Positions 1 through 6,995 of a DNA stretch of 9,065 nt are shown here, piece after piece. The notes beneath the pieces are model-generated. The model worked only from the letters and a program-made list of their open reading frames with translations. It was not told the DNA's origin and searched no databases. The translations under genes were made by a program, and so were the position numbers. This DNA is from DATCVR01 sp036566745 (lineage in GTDB: Bacteria; Actinomycetota; Actinomycetes; Jiangellales; Jiangellaceae). The stretch lies in assembly GCA_036566745.1 (NCBI GenBank), contig DATCVR010000066.1, forward strand, positions 1 through 9,065. Reading direction: 5' to 3'. Each line of letters opens with the position of its first letter. Positions within the stretch are counted from its first letter, which is position 1.

Positions 1-186
1 CGCGACGAGGTCGTGTCCAAGCGGGACATCCTCGAACACGTCTGGGACACCTACTACGAGGGCGACCCGAACGTCGTCGAGGTGTACGTCGGCTACCTCC
101 GCCGCAAGATCGACGTGCCGTTCGACCGCCAGGCGCTGCAGACCGTCCGTGGCGCGGGCTACCGCCTGGCCGGAGACGGCGGGTGA
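1..186 (+). CDS. Response regulator, OmpR/PhoB family (C-terminal fragment)
   Basis: Only the last 61 codons are inside the window, and the reading frame is open from base 1 to the TGA at 184-186. The translation matches the end of a winged-helix Trans_Reg_C DNA-binding domain. It contains the recognition-helix region (SKRDILEHVW, then NVVEVYVGYLRRKID) and the terminal hairpin QTVRGAGYRL, both hallmarks of OmpR/PhoB regulators. The receiver domain with the phosphorylated Asp lies to the left of the window. The histidine kinase begins a few bases downstream on the same strand, so the two almost certainly form a co-transcribed two-component pair in which the kinase phosphorylates this protein. 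The family is certain from the motifs; the target genes cannot be inferred. Confidence 0.93.
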   Translation, partial: RDEVVSKRDILEHVWDTYYEGDPNVVEVYVGYLRRKIDVPFDRQALQTVRGAGYRLAGDGG

Positions 187-190
187 GCGA

Positions 191-1546
191 GTGAGCTGGG
201 TGCGCCGGCTGAGCCTGCGGGCCCGGCTGACCCTGGCCGCCACCGTCGTGGCCGTGCTCGGCCTGGTCGCGGGCGGCCTGCTGCTGCTCGTGGCCCTCGA
301 CCGCGCGTTGTTGAGCGCACTCGACGAGTCCGCCCGGGCCGACGGCGGCGACATCGCGGCCCTGGTCGACGCCGGGCGGCTGACCGACCCGCTACCCACG
401 TTCGGGGCGGCGGTCGCCCAGGTGGTCGACCTGGACGGCCGGGTGCGGGCCTCGACGCCGGGCGGCGACCGGCTGGCGCCCATCATCGGGCCGGACGAGC
501 TCGCCGCGGTGCGGGACGGCGAGGCGATCGATCTCGACGGCACCCGCCTGGGGCAGCCCGATCCGTACCGCGTCGTGGGCGTCGCCGCCGGGCCGCCCGA
601 CGATCCGCAGACCGTCGTCGTCGCCGTCTCCCTGGCCGAGCAGGAGCGCAGCTCCAGGATCCTCAAGACCGGCGTGGGCCTCGGCGGGCTGATCCTGACC
701 GCCGCCGTGGCCGGCCTGAGCTGGATCGGCATCGGCCGGGCGCTTCGGCCGGTCGAAGGGCTCCGGGCCGGCGCCGAGGAGATCAGTGGCACCGCGGCGC
801 TCGACCGCCTGCCGGTGCCCGAGGCCGACGACGAGATCCGGCGCCTCGCGACCACCCTCAACGACATGCTCGCCCGCCTCGAGTCCGCCTCGGCCCGCCA
901 GCGCGCGTTCGTCGCCGACGCCGCGCACGAGCTGCGCAGCCCCATCGCGGCGCTGCGCACCCAGCTCGAGGTGGCGCTGGCCCACCGCGAGGCGGTCGAT
1001 CCCCACGTCACCGCCCGCGAGGCCCTGGTCGAGGTCGAGCGGATGGGCCGGCTGGTCGACGACCTCCTGGTCCTCGCCCGCGTGGACGAGGCTGGCCGCG
1101 CGGCCCGCGACACGGCGATCGACCTCCGAGCCTGCGCGGTCGACGAGGCGGCCCGGCTCCCCCACCGGCGGGTGCCCGTGCGAGCGACACCGGGTCCCCC
1201 GGTCGAGATCCGCGGCGACGCCGACGGGCTGGCGAGGGTGATCCGCAACCTGTTGGAGAACGCCGTGCGGCACGCCGAGTCGGAGGTGAGCGTCTCCGTC
1301 GACGGCTACGCCCGCGAGGTGCTGCTCACGGTCACCGACGACGGCCCCGGCATCGCCCAGGCCGACCGCGCCCGGGTCTTCGACCGGTTCGCCCGACTCG
1401 ACGACGCCCGGGCCCGCGACGACGGCGGCACCGGTCTGGGGCTGGCGATCGTGCGTGAGATCGTCACCGCTCACGGCGGATCGGTGCGGGTCGAGGATGC
1501 CGGACCCGGCGCCCGGTTCGTCGTGCGGCTCTCCCGGTCTCGCTGA
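191..1546 (+). CDS. Membrane sensor histidine kinase (two-component system)
   Basis: A 451-residue sensor kinase that should autophosphorylate on His and pass phosphate to the response regulator just upstream. Order of parts: TM1 at about residues 13-36, an extracytoplasmic sensor region of about 120 residues, TM2 at about 159-184, a HAMP linker, and a HisKA domain with the phospho-acceptor in DAAHELRSP (His246). The HATPase_c domain has an N box (NLLENAVRH, Asn357), a G1 box (DDGPG, 383-387), an F box (FDRF, 397-400) and a G2 box (GGTGLGL, 412-418). All catalytic boxes look intact. I chose the GTG at 191, four bases after the regulator's stop, because the protein then begins with a short basic stretch before TM1. 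A GTG at 149 would extend it by 14 residues and overlap the regulator. The only nearby Shine-Dalgarno candidate (GGAG, 172-175) is rather distant, so the start is uncertain and translational coupling is likely. The sensor region has no motif I recognise, so the signal is unknown. Confidence 0.93.
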   Translation: MSWVRRLSLRARLTLAATVVAVLGLVAGGLLLLVALDRALLSALDESARADGGDIAALVDAGRLTDPLPTFGAAVAQVVDLDGRVRASTPGGDRLAPIIGPDELAAVRDGEAIDLDGTRLGQPDPYRVVGVAAGPPDDPQTVVVAVSLAEQERSSRILKTGVGLGGLILTAAVAGLSWIGIGRALRPVEGLRAGAEEISGTAALDRLPVPEADDEIRRLATTLNDMLARLESASARQRAFVADAAHELRSPIAALRTQLEVALAHREAVDPHVTAREALVEVERMGRLVDDLLVLARVDEAGRAARDTAIDLRACAVDEAARLPHRRVPVRATPGPPVEIRGDADGLARVIRNLLENAVRHAESEVSVSVDGYAREVLLTVTDDGPGIAQADRARVFDRFARLDDARARDDGGTGLGLAIVREIVTAHGGSVRVEDAGPGARFVVRLSRSR

Positions 1547-1563
1547 GGTCACGCGCCGGGTCG

Positions 1564-1575
1564 TAGGCTCCCGGC
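1564..1575 (+). promoter_or_regulatory. Candidate leaderless promoter (-10 box TAGGCT)
   Basis: TAGGCT (1564-1569) fits the actinobacterial -10 pattern TANNNT and stands exactly six bases before the GTG at 1576. This is the geometry expected when transcription starts at the start codon. There is no Shine-Dalgarno sequence before that GTG, which agrees with a leaderless mRNA. No convincing -35 box is visible about 17 bases further upstream. If it is real, the oxidoreductase gene can be expressed independently of the two-component operon ending 29 bases earlier. Confidence 0.5.
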
Positions 1576-2463
1576 GTGACGTACCGCTTCGGGATCCAGC
1601 TCACGCCCGAAACCGACCAGCTCGGCACCGTGCGCCGCCTCGCCCGGCTGGCCGACGACGAGCGCCTCGACCTCCTGGGCGTCCAGGACCACCCGTACGC
1701 GGCGGCCCAGGTCGACACGTTCGCCCTGATGGCCGCGGTCCTCGCCGACACCCGGTACATCCGCGTCTTCCCCGATGTCGCGAGCCTCCCGCTGCGTGCG
1801 CCGGCGGTCATGGCCAAGGCCGCAGCCACCCTCGATTTGCTCAGCGACGGCCGCTTCGAGCTGGGGCTGGGTGCCGGCGGCTACGCGCGACCCATCGTCG
1901 CCATGGGCGGAGCGTCGCTCACCGGGGCCGAGGCGCTGCGGGCGCTCCGCGAGGGCATCGCGATCATCCGCGCCATGTGGCGTCCTGGCGAGCGGGTTCA
2001 CGTCGACGGCGAGTTCCATCGGGCCGACGGGGTGCGCTCCGGACCTGCGCCCGCACACGACATCGGCATCTGGATCGGCAGCGTCGGGCCGCGCGCCCAG
2101 GAGCTCACCGGCCGCCTCGCCGACGGCTGGGCCGCCCCGATCCCCCACTACCTCCCGTACGAGCAGTGGCCGGCGTCACAGCAGCGGATCACGGCAGCCG
2201 CCACCGACGCGGGACGCGATCCGTCGGCGGTCATCCGAATGGCGCAGCTCGTCGGCGACATCACCGACGGGCCGGCGGCGGTGCGACTCGAGGGCGAGGA
2301 GCCGATCCGCACCGACGCACCGGGCTGGGCGCGGATCCTGGCCGGGCTCGCCACCGAGACCGGTTTCGACACCTTCGTGTACTGGCCGGAGAACGCCGAC
2401 GAGACGCAGGTGCTGCGGTGGGCCCGCGAGGTCGTTCCCGCCGCCCGGGAGCTGCTCGGCTGA
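1576..2463 (+). CDS. Luciferase-like (LLM class) flavin/F420-dependent oxidoreductase
   Basis: A 295-residue protein of the bacterial luciferase-like monooxygenase superfamily, a TIM-barrel fold that uses FMNH2 or reduced coenzyme F420. The length is normal for the family. Visible markers are the N-terminal strand RFGIQLTP, GVQDHPY at residues 35-41, LPLRAPAVMAKAAATLD leading into LLSDGRFELGLGAG (88-101, the cofactor-binding region), and IWIGSVGPRAQELTGRLADGW (165-185), a late conserved element of LLM proteins. It is probably a soluble cytoplasmic enzyme with no signal peptide. The GTG start is preferred because the protein begins directly at the first barrel strand and a -10-like box sits six bases upstream. 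It follows the kinase by 29 bases and converges with the MarR gene, with nine bases between the two stop codons. Whether it uses F420 or FMN, and its substrate, cannot be decided from sequence. F420 is plausible because actinobacteria carry many such paralogues. Confidence 0.9.
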   Translation: MTYRFGIQLTPETDQLGTVRRLARLADDERLDLLGVQDHPYAAAQVDTFALMAAVLADTRYIRVFPDVASLPLRAPAVMAKAAATLDLLSDGRFELGLGAGGYARPIVAMGGASLTGAEALRALREGIAIIRAMWRPGERVHVDGEFHRADGVRSGPAPAHDIGIWIGSVGPRAQELTGRLADGWAAPIPHYLPYEQWPASQQRITAAATDAGRDPSAVIRMAQLVGDITDGPAAVRLEGEEPIRTDAPGWARILAGLATETGFDTFVYWPENADETQVLRWAREVVPAARELLG

Positions 2464-2477
2464 GCTGGTCCGTCAGC
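2459..2477. terminator. Possible bidirectional hairpin between convergent genes
   Basis: GCTGA (2459-2463) and TCAGC (2473-2477) can form a 5-bp stem around a 9-base loop. The left arm carries the stop codon of the oxidoreductase and the right arm carries the stop codon of the MarR gene on the other strand. The location suits a shared terminator, but the stem is short and has no T-run, so chance is a serious alternative. Confidence 0.25.
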
Positions 2478-2916
2478 GGGTGGCCTCGATGACACGGGTC
2501 AGCGCCGTGTGGAGGTCCTCGAGCTCGGACAGCTCCATGCCGAGGCGCTCGACGATGCGGGGCGGCACCGTCTCGGCCTGCGCGCGCAGCGCCCGGCCCG
2601 CCGCGGTGAGGTCGACGCTGAGGTGGCGCTCGTCGGCGGCGTTGCGCTCACGGGTGACGTACCCGGTGGCCTCCAGCCGCTTGAGCAGCGGCGACAACGT
2701 CGCCGGCTCGAGCCGCAGGGTGACGCCGAGGTCCTTCACCGAGCGCGGCGCCTGCTCCCACAGCGCGAGCATCACGAGGTACTGCGGATGGGTCAGTCCC
2801 AGGGGCTCGAGCACCGGCCGGTAGATCCCGATCACGCTGCGCGAGGCGACCGCCAGGGCGAAGCACACCTGCCGGTCCAGGGCGAGCGGGTCGGCATCCG
2901 AACGTTCGGCGGACAT
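2473..2916 (-). CDS. MarR-family regulator, OhrR-like (one-cysteine peroxide sensor type)
   Basis: A 147-residue winged-helix dimeric repressor. The N-terminal region DRQVCFALAVASR followed by YRPVLEPLGLTHPQYLVML is the signature of the OhrR branch of MarR proteins. In that branch the cysteine (Cys18 here, the only Cys in the protein) is oxidised by organic hydroperoxides to release DNA. The DNA-binding part follows: SVKDLGVTLRLEPATLSPLLKRLEATGYV with the wing RERNAADERHLSV. Compared with my memory of Bacillus subtilis OhrR (Cys15, Tyr29, Tyr40), the first tyrosine is kept (Tyr32) but the second is His43, so sensing could differ. The ATG at 2914-2916 is supported by AGGAG at 2923-2927, six bases upstream. 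It is transcribed away from the small zinc-ribbon-like gene at 3040 and shares with it a palindromic operator candidate. No ohr peroxidase gene is in the window. The MarR family is certain; a peroxide-sensing role is inferred. Confidence 0.92.
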   Translation of the reverse strand: MSAERSDADPLALDRQVCFALAVASRSVIGIYRPVLEPLGLTHPQYLVMLALWEQAPRSVKDLGVTLRLEPATLSPLLKRLEATGYVTRERNAADERHLSVDLTAAGRALRAQAETVPPRIVERLGMELSELEDLHTALTRVIEATR

Positions 2917-2954
2917 GGCTGACTCCTCACGGTGGCTCGTCGGGCTCCGGTGGC

Positions 2955-2983
2955 AGGATACCGGGTAGTGGTTAGTGTACTAA
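2955..2983 (-). promoter_or_regulatory. Candidate promoter of the MarR gene
   Basis: Read on the minus strand, TTAGTA (2983-2978) is a partial match to a -35 box. It is followed after 17 bases by TATCCT (2960-2955), a good TANNNT -10 box. Transcription would start near 2948, giving a leader of roughly 30 bases that contains the AGGAG ribosome-binding site at 2923-2927. The -35 element overlaps the palindrome at 2971-2984, which suggests autorepression. This is prediction from motif and spacing only. Confidence 0.4.
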
Positions 2984-2984
2984 C
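2971..2984. promoter_or_regulatory. Candidate MarR operator, palindrome GTTAGTGTACTAAC
   Basis: A perfect inverted repeat with 6-bp arms (GTTAGT / ACTAAC) and a 2-bp centre. It is AT-rich in very GC-rich surroundings and lies in the control region between a MarR-family gene and a divergently transcribed gene. Arm length, spacing and position fit a dimeric winged-helix repressor site. It overlaps the predicted -35 area of both divergent promoters, so bound protein could shut down both. The likeliest ligand is the adjacent MarR protein, as these regulators usually bind their own promoters. Confidence 0.6.
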
Positions 2985-2990
2985 TCTTCG

Positions 2991-3034
2991 TATACGATGT
3001 CTCTCGTCCGGCAGTGTCCCGCGAACGACTGGAG
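2991..3034 (+). promoter_or_regulatory. Candidate promoter and ribosome-binding site of the 82-residue gene
   Basis: TATACGAT (2991-2998) offers a -10 box, read as either TATACG or TACGAT, placed so that its -35 region would fall on the palindrome at 2971-2984. The 8-bp palindrome CGTATACG (2989-2996) covers it. Downstream, GGAG at 3031-3034 stands five bases before the ATG at 3040 and supports that start. No good -35 match is seen, so the promoter may depend on context or an activator. Confidence 0.4.
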
Positions 3035-3039
3035 ACGAC

Positions 3040-3288
3040 ATGGCGGCCCGGCGGCGAGGTCAGCACGGCGAGACGGATCGGCCCACGCGCAGGCGACGGC
3101 TGTCGTGGCACGGCCGGCTCGACCGGATGTTCTTCCCGTTGCTCGGGCCGGCCCAGGTCGGCCCCTACGACGTCGCGCCCGAGGCAGCTGCGGACACCAC
3201 CGCATGCCCGGCCTGCGGAGCGCTCATGACAGCGCATCGCCGCGAGCACGTGGGCGGCAAGACCCGGGTGTACTGCCCGGCACCCTGA
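3040..3288 (+). CDS. Small basic protein with zinc-ribbon-like C-terminal CPxCG motif
   Basis: An 82-residue protein. The first 27 residues are strongly basic (ARRRG, PTRRRR, WHGRLDR). A short hydrophobic-plus-polar patch FFPLLGPAQVGPYD follows. The last third contains CPACG (Cys56 and Cys59) and, about 20 residues on, YCPAP with Cys79. This is three cysteines plus nearby histidines (His66, His70), enough to suggest a zinc-binding site of zinc-ribbon type with a CCC+H or incomplete ligand set. There is no signal peptide or membrane segment. The ATG at 3040 is chosen over upstream in-frame starts because GGAG sits five bases before it and the candidate divergent promoter lies just upstream. 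The gene is divergent from the OhrR-like MarR gene and probably controlled by it. I do not recognise a named family. Binding to nucleic acid or a protein partner is possible from the charge and zinc motif but is not shown. Confidence 0.75.
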   Translation: MAARRRGQHGETDRPTRRRRLSWHGRLDRMFFPLLGPAQVGPYDVAPEAAADTTACPACGALMTAHRREHVGGKTRVYCPAP

Positions 3289-3303
3289 CTCGGGTGTCCG
3301 CTA

Positions 3304-3315
3304 CCGGCGCGCCGG
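3304..3315. repeat. 12-bp perfect palindrome CCGGCGCGCCGG
   Basis: A self-complementary GC-rich 12-mer 15 bases after the stop of the 82-residue gene and 75 bases before the HNH pseudogene start. It could form part of a terminator stem or simply reflect base composition. There is no loop of its own and no T-run. The rest of the 102-base gap shows nothing else clear apart from the GGAG (3381-3384) before the next start. Confidence 0.3.
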
Positions 3316-3390
3316 CGAAGGTTCACCTCTCCGTCGCCCGTCCGTGCTTCGATGAAGATCGACCACGCACCCGACGCCCGGGAGACCGCC

Positions 3391-4070
3391 ATGGTGACGC
3401 AGCACGCGATCGGAGCCCACACGGACTCGCATCGGCCCGTATGGAGGCCCGCGATCCCAGCCGTCCTCGTGCTCGCGCTCGTCGTGGTAGCCACGCTCCT
3501 CGGGGCCGGGCCGGCCACGGCCTACCCGCCGGATCCGCCCGACGCCGCGACCAGCCGCGCGCACCTCACCGAGATCGGGTGACGCCGGAGGGTTCCTCCG
3601 ACGGGTACGACCGCGACAAGTTCCCGCACTGGAGCAGCCAGGGCGACAACTGCAACACCCGCGAGGTCGTGCTCGCCCGCGACGGATCGGGCGTCGTCGT
3701 CGACGACGACTGCTATCCGACCGCCGGACGTTGGTACAGCGTGTACGACGCCGCGTGGGTGGAGTCGCCGGCCGACGTCCAGATCGACCACATCGTCGCG
3801 CTCTCCGAGGCGTGGCATTCCGGAGCGTCGGCCTGGACGACGGCCGAGCGCGAGCAGTTCGCCAACGACCTCGAGCACGCCCAGCTGATCGCGGTCTCCG
3901 GCAGCAGCAATCAGGCCAAGAGCGACCACGACCCGGCGGAGTGGACGCCGCCGAACACCGCCGTGCACTGCATCTTCGCCCGCGAGTGGATCGATGTGAA
4001 GTACGTGTAGGAGCTCACGATCGACCAGGCCGAGCACGACGCGCTGAACGTGCTGCTCGACAGCTGTTGA
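3391..4070 (+). pseudogene. Secreted HNH endonuclease-like protein (GmrSD_C/DUF1524 type), frameshifted and with premature stop
   Basis: The parts of a roughly 226-residue secreted HNH protein are present but split. An ATG at 3391, six bases after GGAG (3381-3384), starts a basic N-terminus, a hydrophobic stretch (AVLVLALVVVATLLGAG) and an AxA signal-peptidase site (ATA before YPPDPP), ending at TGA 3580-3582. The rest of the family sequence resumes in another frame from about 3576: VTPEGSSDGYDRDKFPHW, then the core QIDHIVALSEAW (His codon 3789-3791) and NDLEHAQLIAVSGSSNQAKSD. Restoring one base near 3576 joins the two as TEI-R-VTPEG. A TAG at 4008-4010 interrupts what would read KYVWELTIDQAEHDALNVLLDSC, where relatives normally have Trp (TGG to TAG is one base), and the natural TGA is at 4068-4070. 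All HNH residues remain, so decay looks recent. Alternatives are sequencing error, or re-initiation at the GTG (3579) overlapping the TGA, though that product would lack its signal peptide. Intact members are exported nuclease-like proteins common in actinobacteria. Confidence 0.8.
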
Positions 4071-4097
4071 GACGTCGCAGCCCCGGGTGACTGCGCC

Positions 4098-4125
4098 AGG
4101 GCGGGTCGCTGCGTCGATCCGCCCT
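4098..4125. terminator. Strong 11-bp hairpin upstream of the topoisomerase gene
   Basis: AGGGCGGGTCG (4098-4108) pairs with CGATCCGCCCT (4115-4125) over 11 positions, with one G-U pair and a 6-base loop. It lies 27 bases after the natural stop of the HNH pseudogene and ends 10 bases before the -10-like box of the topoisomerase gene. The simplest reading is an intrinsic terminator for upstream transcription. There is no T-run, but actinobacterial terminators often lack one. A double-stranded operator site for the downstream gene is a second possibility. Confidence 0.55.
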
Positions 4126-4135
4126 CGCCAGGCGG

Positions 4136-4147
4136 GACAATGGCTGC
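4136..4147 (+). promoter_or_regulatory. Candidate leaderless promoter of the topoisomerase gene (GACAAT)
   Basis: GACAAT (4136-4141) resembles a -10 box and lies exactly six bases before the ATG at 4148, the same spacing as TAGGCT before the gene at 1576. No Shine-Dalgarno sequence is present in front of this ATG. Both facts point to a leaderless transcript. The first base departs from TANNNT and no clear -35 box is seen, so this is a moderate prediction. Confidence 0.4.
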
Positions 4148-6616
<2,469 letters not shown>

Positions 6617-6673
6617 TTCGCTCCCGGCCTCGGTGCGGCGCAAGATCGACCTAAGTCCGGCCGTGCACCCTCC

Positions 6674-6699
6674 TTCACATCCGAATCGATCGATGTGAA
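6674..6699. repeat. Inverted repeat TTCACAT-N12-ATGTGAA before the lipoprotein gene
   Basis: Perfect 7-bp arms at 6674-6680 and 6693-6699, separated by 12 bases that contain CGATCG. The right arm runs straight into the purine-rich AAAGGGA that would serve as ribosome-binding site for the ATG at 6710. In RNA the arms could form a hairpin that partly hides this site; in DNA they could be an operator. The half-sites are in the opposite order to a CRP site (TGTGA...TCACA), so CRP binding is not suggested. Confidence 0.4.
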
Positions 6700-6709
6700 A
6701 GGGACGACG

Positions 6710-6967
6710 ATGCGTCGCTGCGTGGTGTGGGGTGCCGTCATGGTCGCCATATGCGCCGGATGCGCGAGTGACACCGTGGCGCGCGGGCCTGGGCTGGCCA
6801 GTTCGACCGGGTTCGTTCCCTCCAGTGACGAGCGACCGACGTTCGCCGAAGATCAACTCGTCGCTCGGTGCAGGAACGAACTCGGCCTCTTCCCCGGTGA
6901 GGGACGCTACTCCAGCTCGTCCGCTGGCGACCGCGGCTCCTCCCACACGTGGGTCGACCGCTGCTGA
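6710..6967 (+). CDS. Small putative lipoprotein, function unknown
   Basis: An 85-residue protein with a short basic N-terminus (MRR), a hydrophobic stretch (VVWGAVMVAI) and CAGC around Cys18. This resembles a lipoprotein signal with Cys18 as the lipidated residue, though the -3 position is Cys rather than the usual Leu or Val. The mature part is Ser/Gly-rich (SSSSAGDRGSS), has no recognisable domain, and holds two more cysteines (Cys59 and the last residue, Cys85) that could pair outside the cell. AAAGGGA at 6698-6704 ends five bases before the ATG and supports this start; a GTG at 6695 would add five residues. The gene stands 93 bases after the topoisomerase gene and converges on the TetR gene. 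Coding status rests on the signal-like start and the ribosome-binding site, so it could be a chance or decayed reading frame. Confidence 0.5.
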   Translation: MRRCVVWGAVMVAICAGCASDTVARGPGLASSTGFVPSSDERPTFAEDQLVARCRNELGLFPGEGRYSSSSAGDRGSSHTWVDRC

Positions 6968-6972
6968 CGCCC

Positions 6973-6995
6973 GAGCCTCGCCGCGGCGCGGGCTC
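6973..6995. terminator. Possible bidirectional terminator between convergent genes
   Basis: GAGCC (6973-6977) and GGCTC (6991-6995) flank the 10-bp palindrome CGCCGCGGCG (6979-6988), giving an almost symmetric GC-rich hairpin in the 28-base gap between the lipoprotein stop and the TetR stop. The position is ideal for terminating transcription from both sides. There are no T-runs and the inner loop must be opened to four or more bases, so it is plausible rather than certain. Confidence 0.45.

Noticed and set aside
392..1552. A 386-codon antisense frame across the histidine kinase gene
   Set aside because: The kinase frame has every catalytic box; the antisense frame shows only compositional bias and no domain.
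2997..3575. The upstream extension of the HNH frame back to position 2997, which would make one long protein without a frameshift
   Set aside because: The extension is Arg/Pro-rich shadow sequence running through the 82-residue gene and over the signal peptide in the wrong frame. The HNH family sequence begins only around 3576.
3990..4000. An 11-base repeat ATCGATGTGAA shared with 6689-6699
   Set aside because: One copy lies inside the HNH coding sequence and encodes family residues, and the match does not extend. Chance similarity is the simplest explanation.
6674..6699. A CRP/FNR-type binding site
   Set aside because: The half-sites are in reversed order (TCACA before TGTGA) with 12 rather than 6 bases between them, so this does not match the consensus.
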